From Acidobacteriota bacterium (GTDB lineage Bacteria; Acidobacteriota; Terriglobia; Acidiferrales; UBA7541): DNA of 64,000 nt. The first letter of the stretch is position 1; the number at the start of each line of letters is the position of its first letter. Made by a program: the position numbers and the translations under genes. Under the pieces are notes generated by a model. It was not told where the DNA came from, made no database searches, and saw only the letters and a list, made by a program, of their open reading frames with translations. This document shows positions 30,601 through 39,800 of this stretch, in pieces. The stretch lies in NCBI GenBank assembly GCA_021832085.1, contig JAKBLM010000004.1, positions 62,001-126,000 of the forward strand, written 5' to 3'.

Positions 30601-31001
30601 GTGCCCGCCCAGACGACGTTGTGCGCCGAAGGCGCAACCGCCAGCGCCCCAATCGCTGAAACGTTGGTATGGTCAAAAACCGGCTTCCAGGTCACGCCGC
30701 CGTCGCTGGTCTTCCAGATCCCGCCCGAGGCCGCCCCGACGTAGACCACCGCCGGATTACCCGGCTCGCCAACGATCGCCGAAGCGCGGTTGCCGACCGG
30801 GCCGATAAACCGCCAGTGCAGTTGCGCAAAGGGATCGGACGGCCGCTTCTGGCCCTGGGAGCGCGCGCGGGACGCCAACGCGAGGCACACGAGGAGCAGC
30901 AGCGCTCCACCGGCACCCCGCCACAGCCAACGCCGAAAACGCCCGGCGCCTTTGCCCCCTCGGCTTTTACGGTACAATTGCTCGGTCATCGGATCCGGCA
31001 T
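27690..31001 (-). CDS. Secreted BNR/VPS10 (sortilin)-like beta-propeller protein, paralog 3
   Basis: 1103 aa; membrane/signal segment WLWRGAGGALLLLVCLALASRARSQ; WRFIGPVGNRASAIVGEPGNPAVVYVGAASGGIWKTSDGGVTW and further repeats. Confidence 0.87.
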   Translation of the reverse strand: MPDPMTEQLYRKSRGGKGAGRFRRWLWRGAGGALLLLVCLALASRARSQGQKRPSDPFAQLHWRFIGPVGNRASAIVGEPGNPAVVYVGAASGGIWKTSDGGVTWKPVFDHTNVSAIGALAVAPSAHNVVWAGTGETWIIRPDYPMGDGVYKSTDAGLHWRHMGLRKTGHIGRIVIDPQNPNHVFVCALGQLFRPQHERGIFRTLNGGKTWQQVLFVNDNTGCSDLAIDPHDPNTLVAGMWQVRVHTWNLDSGGTGGGVYISHDGGNSWHKISGNGLPRASQPVGKVAVAIAPNNPQRVYALIQERNPALYRSDNGGKSWTLVSHNHAMDQRPPYFTRFAVSPDNENLLYFVTVGFVISPDGGRTFFQPGGFGQGRHWQGGYGSPGGDNHDVWIDPLNPKRILVANDGGGAISLNGGKTYQRVVLPIGQVYHVYTDNRIPYDVYGNRQDGPSFRGPSNNLESGFGGGRITTGDFRTIGGCESGFGVPDPVDPNIVWSGCYSGFLTRMNMRTGQARNVAVWPDTAYGWLPSAEKYRWHWTFPIAIDPLDHNRVYVGSQYVMMTTNGGQSWKRISPDLTLNLKSHEGNSGGISYDNLMTYDGAVLYAIAPSPVREGVIWAGSNDGQVSVTEDDGAHWTNVTKNIPNLPPWGTISNIDASPFNAASAYITVNLEQEGDYNAYVYQTTDFGRTWKFISGSVPKGMNSSAHCVIEDPVQRGMLYLGTDNALYVSWDDGGHWTRLRSNLPPAPVYWITIQRHFDDLVVATYGRGIYILDDISPLRNYLTAKTKTVYLFKPRPAYRFRHMDSVRLADAGSHVVGQDPPYGADINFYLASAEKHLRIEILGADGKKIRTLRGDGKQGLNRIWWDLRYTPARKPKLRMPPPGDPWVKNGPQGWRPLVSASVDPVVPGPIVVPGTYTVQMIAAGQTLSAPLQVLPDPHSIGTPASIRSQVAFSLELEREVNQVAAMIDHLEWTRKQLADLERQLGGSPKDQAVVTAARALGQKALAVEGKLVDVHLTGAYEDSFLHPNELYSKLALLLESIDSSLDGGSGSDLGPTAGDLAVNQYYRQWLARSSLALKQLVESDTPAFNRLLKAHGLAMQIEP

Positions 31002-31425
31002 CGTTCACCCCCGATCGCGTTGCGGATGTGGTCGGTGCGGCGCGCGGGTTTGCTGGGGAGGCGGAACAAAAGGTGCGGCGCGATCGGGCCCGGAACATGT
31101 CAAAGAGAGCGAAACAAAACCAACGCGCCATCTGCCCGCCCAGACAGAAACCGGCGACCGACGCTACAAACCCCGCGCAGTATAACAAAGCCGTGATCCG
31201 GAAAGGCATCGAAGAAAATCCCTTGGCGGCACTTTTGGATTTGCCACTTTCCCAATTTGCCGTTTCGGGGATTATGTTGCGCGCGACCGCGGTCTTTCGA
31301 AGGTCGCTGGCTGGATGGGTCGCTGAATTTGACCCGTCCGGTTACAGGCCCGTTTGCATCTCGGCAATGAACCGGTTGCATCCCAGCAGACGGGACCGAT
31401 TGGTAGTGGGGGAAAGCCAATTCGA

Positions 31426-32037
31426 TTGAGGCAGACGATCGCAGTCGTCTTGCTGTTGGGGTGTTTCGCGCCGGGCGCGGTGGCGGCCCGCTACCCGATC
31501 GCCGTGGGTCGTTCACGGCTGCTCGTCACAGTTTACAAGTCTGGCCTTTTTTCCCTGTTTGCGCACAACCACGAAATCGAAGCCCCGATCGCCTCCGGGA
31601 GCGTTGAGTTCAGCCCCTCGCCTGCGGTCCGCTTGCAGATCGAGACAGCCAGCCTCCGCGTCCTCGATCTCGGCGTCACCGCCGAAACGCGCCAGGAAAT
31701 CCAGAGCCGCATGCTCGGCCCCGAGGTGCTCGACGCCAAGCGCTATCCCGTCATCAGCTTCGTTTCTCGAAAGCTCGAAAAAACGGGCCCGGACCAATGG
31801 CGTGTCGAAGGCGATCTCACGCTTCACGGCGTTACCCGTCCGCTCACCTTCGAGGCGCGGCAGTCTCAGGGCGTTTACACCGGTAGCGTGACGCTTCTGC
31901 AAACAGATTTCGGCATCACCCCGATCCGTATTGCCGGGGGCACGGTCCGCGTGAAGAATGCGGTGCAGATACGATTCAAGATTCGCCTTCGGCATTCGCG
32001 CCCGGCGGCTCGCCCGGCAACCGATAGAATCGAGTAA
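31426..32037 (+). CDS. YceI-family (polyisoprenoid-binding-like) exported protein
   Basis: Probable TTG start at 31426 (ORF extends to ATG 31354). VVLLLGCFAPGAVAARYPIAVGRSRLLVTVYKSGLFSLFAHNHEI... MLGPEVLDAKRYPVISFVSRKLE... GDLTLHGVTRPLTF. Confidence 0.82.
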   Translation: MRQTIAVVLLLGCFAPGAVAARYPIAVGRSRLLVTVYKSGLFSLFAHNHEIEAPIASGSVEFSPSPAVRLQIETASLRVLDLGVTAETRQEIQSRMLGPEVLDAKRYPVISFVSRKLEKTGPDQWRVEGDLTLHGVTRPLTFEARQSQGVYTGSVTLLQTDFGITPIRIAGGTVRVKNAVQIRFKIRLRHSRPAARPATDRIE

Positions 32038-32050
32038 GGAGGATCCAGCT

Positions 32051-33139
32051 TTGGCTCAGACGGCTCAGCGGCCCCCAGAGAATGGGCACGGTGGAACGAT
32101 CGCTTCAGTGGCAACCGCACTGCCTCCCTACACGATGACCCGCGAAGCAGTGAAGGAATACATGCGCAAGGTCTTCCCGCTCGACGAGCGCCGCCTCCAG
32201 GCGCTCTTTTCAGTCGTCGATAACGGCCGCATCGAAAAGCGCCACTCGATCTTCCCTCTCGATTACTTCGTCGAACCGCGACCGCTGGCCCGCATCACCA
32301 GCGAATATCGTGAGCACGCCGTCCGCCTGGGCCGTCAGGCCGCCTGCGCCGCCCTCACTGCCGCTGGCCTTCAGCCCACCGATATCGACCTGTTCATCAC
32401 AGTTTCCTGCACGGGTGTGATGATCCCCTCGGTCGACGCCCATCTGATCAACGACCTCGGCTTTCGCGCGAATGTCCGCCGGCTGCCAATCACCGAGCTT
32501 GGCTGTGCCGCCGGCGCCGCCGCCCTCGGCCACTCCTGGCAATTCCTTCGCGGATTCCCTGAGGGGCGCGTCCTCGTGCTGGCGATCGAGCTTCCCACTC
32601 TCACCTTCCAGCGCAACGATCTCACCCAAGCCAACTTGATCTCCTGCTCGCTCTTCGGCGACGGCGCGGCCGCCGCGGTAATCGACGGGCGGGGCCAGTC
32701 CGGACCCCGTATCCTCAGCGCGGAAACGTTCCTCTTCCCGGATTCGCTCGACGCGATGGGATTCGATCTGCGTGAAACGGGCTTCCACATCATCCTGGCC
32801 CGTGAGGTCCCCGAGCTGATCCGCTCGCGCATCAAGGAACTGGTCGGTGGTTTCCTCGATCACAACCATCTCCACCAGGACGATATCGCCGCCTGGGTCC
32901 TCCATCCCGGCGGCCAAAAGCTGCTCTCCTTCGTGGAGCAGGAACTTGGCTTGACACCCGAGCAAACTCAACATTCCTGGGCCGTGCTCCGCGACTACGG
33001 CAACCTTTCGAGCGCCAGCGTACTCTTCGTGCTCGAGCGCTGGCTGGCCGAGCGCCGTGTTGGCCCCGGCTCGTTCGGTTTGCTGGCCGGCTTCGGCCCT
33101 GGCTTCAGCGCCGAAATGGTGCTGCTGCAATGGAACTAA
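32051..33139 (+). CDS. Type III polyketide synthase (alkylresorcinol/alkylpyrone synthase-like)
   Basis: TTG start with AAGGAGG upstream. VSCTGVMIPSVDAHLI, ELGCAAGAAAL active-site Cys, LHPGGQKLL (His), NLSSASVLFVLE (Asn), GFGPGFSAEMVLL. Confidence 0.93.
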   Translation: MAQTAQRPPENGHGGTIASVATALPPYTMTREAVKEYMRKVFPLDERRLQALFSVVDNGRIEKRHSIFPLDYFVEPRPLARITSEYREHAVRLGRQAACAALTAAGLQPTDIDLFITVSCTGVMIPSVDAHLINDLGFRANVRRLPITELGCAAGAAALGHSWQFLRGFPEGRVLVLAIELPTLTFQRNDLTQANLISCSLFGDGAAAAVIDGRGQSGPRILSAETFLFPDSLDAMGFDLRETGFHIILAREVPELIRSRIKELVGGFLDHNHLHQDDIAAWVLHPGGQKLLSFVEQELGLTPEQTQHSWAVLRDYGNLSSASVLFVLERWLAERRVGPGSFGLLAGFGPGFSAEMVLLQWN

Positions 33140-33753
33140 CACGCATTGCCTTCCTGGTGCTCCTCGCCTTGGTGAGCGTGCTACGCCTGGTCGAGTTGCG
33201 GATTTCGCGCCGCAACCGGCGGCACCTGTTGGGGCGCGGCGGCCGGCCTGCGACCGACCCCAGTTTTCGCTGGATGGTGCTGCTCCATATCGGCGTGCTG
33301 GTGGGTGCGGGAGCCGAGGTTTGGTTCCTGCGGCGGCCCTTCTTGCCGGCTCTGGCCATCGCCATGGGCATTCTGTTTCTCGCTGCCAATGCCCTGCGCT
33401 GGTGGGTGATCGTCATGCTCGGCCAGCGCTGGAGTGTCGAGGTCATCAACGCCAGCGGCATGGACCCGGTAACGAGCGGGCCTTACCGCTTCATCCGGCA
33501 TCCTAACTATGTCGCCGTCTTCGTGGAGATGCTCTGCTTGCCGTTGATTCACACGGCATGGCTCACTGCCGGGCTCGGCAGTTTGGCGCACCTCCTTGTT
33601 CTGCGCTCGCGCGTGCGGGCCGAGGACGCGGTGCTGCTGGCCGACCCCGGGTACCGGCGGCGGATGGGCGCCAAGCCTCGGTTTCTGCCGCGGCTCTTCT
33701 CCGGCAGTACGACGGGAAAGAGCTCGGCGATTCCCGGGAGCCCTGTCAGGTAG
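33130..33753 (+). CDS. Isoprenylcysteine carboxyl methyltransferase (ICMT)-family membrane methyltransferase
   Basis: 207 aa, multiple TM segments; SGPYRFIRHPNYVAVFVEMLCLPL; overlaps the PKS stop. Confidence 0.88.
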   Translation: MELTRIAFLVLLALVSVLRLVELRISRRNRRHLLGRGGRPATDPSFRWMVLLHIGVLVGAGAEVWFLRRPFLPALAIAMGILFLAANALRWWVIVMLGQRWSVEVINASGMDPVTSGPYRFIRHPNYVAVFVEMLCLPLIHTAWLTAGLGSLAHLLVLRSRVRAEDAVLLADPGYRRRMGAKPRFLPRLFSGSTTGKSSAIPGSPVR

Positions 33754-33859
33754 GAGCTCGATGGTCGATCTGTTGATTGCCGGAAGCGGAATCCCGGGGT
33801 CGTCGTGCCGGCCCATCAGGATCCCTAGGGTCCGTCGGAGCGGCGGCACGCCAATCTCG

Positions 33860-34738
33860 ATGCTTCCTGGCCGCGATTCAGGCCATTGCGGCAGTGGCAC
33901 GTGCCTGCGGACGATCCTTATCAAACCATCGATCCTGCTTCTTCTTTTGCTGTTGGCCTTCCAATCGGTCTCGGCCAAGGCGAACGTGTCCGATACGCTC
34001 AACGCTGGCTTTAACCGCATGTACGAACTGAAGTTCCCCGAAGCTCGTCAGGTCTTCAACTCCTACATCCGTAAGCATCCCAGCGATCCGATGGGCGAAG
34101 TCTCGCTCGCCGCCAGTTATCTGTTCGAGGAGTTCAACAAGCACGGCGTTCTGACTTCTTCTTTTTTCCTCAACAACAAAAAATTGCTCGGCGGCATCCC
34201 CGATCCCGGCAAGGATCGCTACCAGACCGAATTTCTCCGCGCCGATTCACAGGCCCGGCAAATGGCCCAGCGCCTGCTCGCCGCCAATCCCAGCGACCGC
34301 ACCGGCCTTTTCGTCATCACGCTCGCCGACGGCATGCAAGCCGATTACGATGCCCTCGTCGCCAAGCGCGATCTGGACAGCCTGATGCTGCTCCACCGGA
34401 CCAAGAAGCTGGCGCGCAAGCTGCTGGCCGTCGACCCCGGCGCGGACGATGCCTACCTGGCGCTTGGTGCGGCCAACTACATCATCGGTTGCCTTCCCGG
34501 CTACAAGCGATTCTTCCTCAGCCTTGGCGGAATTCACGGCAGCCGCAAGCTGGGCATGCATCAGCTCCGGCTTGCCGCCCAGCACGGCCACTACCTCAAG
34601 CCCTTTGCCAAAGTCATGCTGGCCCTGGCCGCCCTGCGCGAGAAACAGCCCGCATTGGCGCTGCAACTCTTCAAAGAGCTGCACGACCAGTTTCCCGAAA
34701 ACCACGTCTTCGCCTCGGAGCTGGCCAAACTACGCTGA
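33860..34738 (+). CDS. Tetratricopeptide-like secreted/anchored hypothetical protein
   Basis: IKPSILLLLLLLAFQSVSAKANVSDTLNAGFNRMYELKFPEARQVFNSYIRKHPSDP...; start site tentative. Confidence 0.6.
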   Translation: MLPGRDSGHCGSGTCLRTILIKPSILLLLLLLAFQSVSAKANVSDTLNAGFNRMYELKFPEARQVFNSYIRKHPSDPMGEVSLAASYLFEEFNKHGVLTSSFFLNNKKLLGGIPDPGKDRYQTEFLRADSQARQMAQRLLAANPSDRTGLFVITLADGMQADYDALVAKRDLDSLMLLHRTKKLARKLLAVDPGADDAYLALGAANYIIGCLPGYKRFFLSLGGIHGSRKLGMHQLRLAAQHGHYLKPFAKVMLALAALREKQPALALQLFKELHDQFPENHVFASELAKLR

Positions 34739-35033
34739 CGGCTGCGCGTGTTTCCTGTCGACCGCCCGCTGCCGCTATCCTGTGTTCCCATCCGTTCCAA
34801 ACTGCAAACGGGCGGGCAAACTTGCCAGACCTTATCGCTGTTGGTTCGGCCGGTGTTGGAACTCGGGGACGGCAGTCTCAGCACCGCCTCTTTTTTCTAC
34901 CGAGCCAAAAGGCCGGGATCTCGATGAGTTCGACGGGATAGTGGGGTTGGACAGCGTCCTGGCGCGATCATAAGCGGAGAGTTTCCCACGGGTCCCGGGC
35001 GTGTCTGCGACGCCGACAAGGCGTGACAAGTCC

Positions 35034-36305
35034 TCAACTCGAAGGCCGCTCTCGCACGGCGATCAGCTTCTCGTCCAGCGGAACGCCATGCGCAATATTC
35101 ACTCTGAGCAGCGCTTCAAAGGGCTCCAACTCGCCGGTTGGCGCCACCGAGAGCCGGAGCAGCAAATCCCGCACGAATTGCTCCCGACAAACGTACTCGG
35201 CTGCCCCTTGTGTCCCATAGGTTGTCGTCCCGGCCAGAATGAGCACCCAATGTGCCGGATTCAGGCCCCGCATCAAGGCAATTACCGCGTAGTCGTGCGT
35301 CATTGGGCCATTGGACGGGCTTGCCAGAAACAAGGTCTGCTCGCCCGGCCGCGGTTGCTCGTTCAGAATGGCCAGGTCGCCCTTCCGGGGTCCCGAAGTC
35401 AGCCGGTGAAAGACGAACTCCTTGGTCCCCGGGATGATCCGCAGAGTGAGGTTTTCCGATGGGGAGCCGATAAAGATCAGATTGTTGTTCTGTGCATCGT
35501 CCAGCGTGAAGAGTTGACCGCGCTTCACCACGATCTGGTCGCCGAACATGCCGAACAATTGGTCCAGGTCGTGTACCGCCATCACTTCGCCGATACCCGT
35601 ATATTGGTCGAAGACGTGGTCGCCGGCGTCCTTCGCCGGCTTGTAATACCGCAGTCCCGTCTCAGGCCGTCCCACGAATAGCGCGTTGCTGTAGACCACG
35701 ATCGGATCTTGCCGGCCGGAAAAAAATGGTCGCCAGAACTGCTCGAGCGCTGCCGGAACCGGTTTGTCGCTGTTCGCCTGCACCCTCCGGCCATCCCGGT
35801 GGGATATGGCCAAGCCAATCAGCAGGGCGAGTGCCGCCACCAGCGCCGTCGACACCGTAAAAGCCGGAATCGAAATGCTGCCTGCTGGCTGGGCCGTTGT
35901 CGGTCCAGGTGGCGCTTCCAGTTCCTCCCCGTTCCCCGGCGGCGAATCCACCGATTGCCCTCTGGCCTGCTGGTGCCCGGCTGGGTGGAACTCCAGCCCA
36001 TAGCTGCCTTTCGGGAGATCCACCACGATTGGGTCGTCAATCCCCTCGTCGGCGTAGTACTCGGCGAGCTTTTGGCGCAGCCGACCCGCCTGAACGCGGA
36101 TGGTTGAATCTACCCGCGGATCGAAGTCCTCGGGACGGCCAAAAGCCTCCGTGGCGATCTGATATTCCTTGGGATGTTCACCTGGGTGTTCCAGCGCCCA
36201 GCTTGCCAGGTACCGGAGAAGCCGGCAAAGTGACTCGGAGCTGCGCAAGGTGCGGCTGACCACCAGCCTTTCCACCTGCCTCTCCTGCTGATCCCGTGTG
36301 AACAT
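35034..36305 (-). CDS. Membrane-anchored transcriptional regulator (N-terminal wHTH-like, central TM, C-terminal sensor-like domain)
   Basis: MFTRDQQERQVERLVVSRTLRSSESLCRLLRYLASWALEHPGEHPKEYQIATEAFGRPEDFDPRVDSTIRVQAGRLRQKLAEYY...LPKGSYGLEF, then TM FTVSTALVAALALLIGLAI. Confidence 0.7.
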   Translation of the reverse strand: MFTRDQQERQVERLVVSRTLRSSESLCRLLRYLASWALEHPGEHPKEYQIATEAFGRPEDFDPRVDSTIRVQAGRLRQKLAEYYADEGIDDPIVVDLPKGSYGLEFHPAGHQQARGQSVDSPPGNGEELEAPPGPTTAQPAGSISIPAFTVSTALVAALALLIGLAISHRDGRRVQANSDKPVPAALEQFWRPFFSGRQDPIVVYSNALFVGRPETGLRYYKPAKDAGDHVFDQYTGIGEVMAVHDLDQLFGMFGDQIVVKRGQLFTLDDAQNNNLIFIGSPSENLTLRIIPGTKEFVFHRLTSGPRKGDLAILNEQPRPGEQTLFLASPSNGPMTHDYAVIALMRGLNPAHWVLILAGTTTYGTQGAAEYVCREQFVRDLLLRLSVAPTGELEPFEALLRVNIAHGVPLDEKLIAVRERPSS

Positions 36306-36821
36306 TATTCGACAATAAAATCGATGTGACATTACAGTAACAAAATCCGGAACCCTAAGCAATTAATAAACTTATCGGCATTAACCGTTAAAAACGGATA
36401 GAAACTTCTGATCGCCCGCCTTTTCGCGTCACACTCAGGCGCTTTGGTTGGGGGGCCTGTGCGGCACTTTGCGGTGTCGCAGAGCTATTGGGATGCGCCG
36501 ACGCACTCCTGCTTTTCCAACTGAGGCCACTGGGTAGGTGAAATTTGCCTGCCGAGCGGGGTAGAGATAGGCAAAGCGGTAGTGCGTATGCGGGCCGACG
36601 GACAAGGGCGCGTCGGCTCACTGATCCTTCGCGGGAAGAGGGAGTCCTAGGGGCTCGGATTGCGCCGGGGCAGCGTGCAACCGAATCACCGGCTCTCCTG
36701 ATATTCGGCAAGGGAATCCACAGCTAAGGTTCCCGCTGCCGTTCCCAACCGCCAAGGCATTTCCAGGCGTCGGGAGGGAGATGCCTTCGTTTTTCCTGAT
36801 GTAATCGAGAAAGGAGTACTG

Positions 36822-39800
36822 ATGAGGCGTAAGAGTCTGTACCGCGCTGTGGGCCTTGCCCTGATGTTCGCCTTGTTCAGTTGGGCGACTGCCTTCGCGC
36901 AAGTGACCACCGCGCGGCTGCAAGGAACCATCACCGATCCATCCGGGGCAGCCATCCCGAATGCCACAATCACCATCACGAACACGGGAACCGGCCTGGT
37001 TACCAAAGTCACGAGCAATGCCCGTGGCCTGTACGTTGCCCCGGCTCTGCCCGCCGGCCACTACCGCGTGGTGGTGGTGAAGCCCGGCTTTCAGAGAAGC
37101 ACCCGCACGATGACGCTCAGCATCTCCCAGGTAGCCGTCGCCGATTTCCAGCTCTCGGTCGGCGCGGTCACCCAGTCGGTAACCGTGAAAGGCGGTGCGC
37201 CGCTGCTCCACGCTGCCGATTCCACCATCAGCCACGTGATCGTCGGGCCGCAGATCACCCAGTTGCCTCTCAACGAGCAGAATTTCACCCAACTCGCTAC
37301 GCTGACTCCCGGCGTTACCCGTGGCGTGCCCACCGGCATCGCTACCGGCTCGCAGAACAACGCCGAAACCTTCCGCTACGGCCAAGCTGGCGGCGCTTCG
37401 CTCGCGGTGAACGGCTTGCCCCCGCAGGCCAACAACTTCGTCCTCGACGGTATCACCAACAACGAAGCGCTGGTCAACACGATCGTCATCTTCTCTCCCT
37501 TCGACGCCATCCAAGAATTTCGCGTGGTCACCAACAATGCCTCAGCACAGTATGGCGGCGCCGGCGGCGGCATCATCGAGGTCCTGACCAAGTCCGGCAC
37601 AAACAACTTCCACGGCGATGCCTACTATTACCATCGCGACCAGTCGCTCGATTCCATACCCTTCTTCAACACCTCCAAGACCCCCTTCGCCCGCAACTTC
37701 TTCGGCGGCTCGCTCGGCGGCCCGATTCTCAAGAACCGACTGTTCTTCTTCATGGACTACCGCGGTCTGCGGATGAATGTTCCTCAGGAAAGCTCGGTCG
37801 GCACCGTTCCCACCGACCTGATGCGCCAAGGCAACTTCTCCGAGTTGCTCTGCCCCGGCAATCCCACATGCGCCGGTACCGGCCTCAGCGCTCCGGTCCG
37901 GATCATCAATCCGCTGACCGGCACGCAATTCATGGGCAACGGTTCCCAGCCGAACGTGATTCCGGCCGATCAGATCAACAAGGTCGGACAGAATTACCTG
38001 AACGCATTTCCCCAGCCTAATTGCAACCCCTCCACCGATTCCCGCTGTGGCACGATCATCAACAACTACGTAAACTCGCGTTCCCAGATCGAGAACTGGA
38101 ACGACTTCGACGTCCGCCTCGATTACGACTTGAGCAGCAAGGACCGGTTCTTTGGCCGCTTCACCCGCGACCGGGCCGACCAAACCAGCACTACTTTCCT
38201 CACCACGCTGCCTTCCGGCTTTGGTTCCGGCACCAATTTCAACCACCCCTACGGCCTGGCACTGGGCTGGACCCACATCTTCTCACCCAACCTGCTCAGC
38301 CAGATGCACCTGGGCTTCGTTCGCACCACCTACGGCTACACCCCGCCGGATGAGGGCATCCCGCTCTGCACCCAACTCGGCATCGTGAACTGCAACACGA
38401 GTCCGCTGCTCGGCGGCATCGCGCTGATCGGCGGCGGTGGCTCTCAGATCGAGTACACCGGCGACTATGGCCCCTACCTCGTGCCGCAGACGGGCATCGA
38501 ATGGAACGACGCGATGACCTGGATCCACGGCAACCACGACGTCACCTTCGGCGCGTCGATCATCCGTCAACAGCTCAACTTGTTCCGTCCATTGGCCGGC
38601 AAGGGCTTTTTCAATCTCTTCGCCAACGGCGGCAGCGGCAGCCCGACGCACTACGAAGTTTCCGACCTGCTCGCCGGCTTCGTCGGCACCTATGACATCG
38701 GCCCCCCCTACGGCATGGTCGGCACCCGCAACTGGGAAAACGGCTTCTTCGTCGAGGACGACTGGAACGTGCGGCCGCGCCTCACCTTGAACCTCGGTCT
38801 CCGCTACGACGTCATCACCTGGCCCCTCGAGGTCTTCAACCGCCAATCGAATTTCAACATCAACACCGGCCAGCTTTATGTCGCCGGCTTTGGTGGCTCC
38901 TCGCGAGCCCTGATCCCGCAAGATTGGCTGAATTTCAATCCTCGCCTGGGCTTTGCCTACCAGCTAACCCCGGACGGCAAGACAGTCGTTCGCGGCGGTT
39001 TTGGAATGTTCTCCTACCTCGACCGCGGCGGCATTTCCAACCAGCTGGCGCAGAACCCTCCCTTTAGCGGCGAGCAGTCCTTTAACTACAACTCGGGCTA
39101 TCGCATCACGCTCTCGGGCCAGACCGGCTCTCCGACCAACAACAACGCAACGCAGGCGACGCAGCCCCTGCCGCTCGGCTATTTCCCATCCAGCTTCAAC
39201 CTGACCGAGCCGCAAAACGTCTCCGTGTTCGCGTCACTTCCTTCCAACCGGATACCGCGAGTGGCCGAGTGGAACTTCCAGGTCGAGCGTCAGCTCAGTC
39301 AAAACATGTCGCTGAGCGTCGGTTACGTCGGTGACCATGGGTTCCACGAAATGACCTACTACAACTACAACGCCCAGCCGTTCGGCGAGCCCGTCTACGG
39401 TACCGCGCCTTCGGCGCCCAACCCGTTCAACCCTTGCCAATCCAACTTGACGGTGAATTTCCCTTGTCTGAACTCTGTCACCGTTCAGGCGTCGGTCGGT
39501 ACTTCCGACTACAACTCCATGCAGATCCAGTTCCAGCGGCGCATGACTGCCGGCTGGCAGTTCCTCGGTTCCTTCACCTGGCAGAAGATCCTCAACACCT
39601 CCTGCGGTGCCTTCGATTGCACCGCGCCGCAGGATTATCTGCTTCTGCAAGAGGACCGCGGCTACTCCCAACTCGATCAGCCTTACGTGATGGTGCTCAG
39701 TTCCCTTTATGAGCTGCCGTTCGGCCGCGGCAAGCGTTGGGGCAGCCACTGGTCCCGCCTGGTCGATTTGGCCCTGGGTGGCTGGGAAGTCAACGGCATC

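Noticed and set aside
35001-35681. 226-aa + strand ORF and nearby short ORFs 34449-34973
   Set aside because: 35001-35681 is antisense to the membrane regulator; 34449-34973 overlaps the end of the TPR-like gene out of frame; no motifs.
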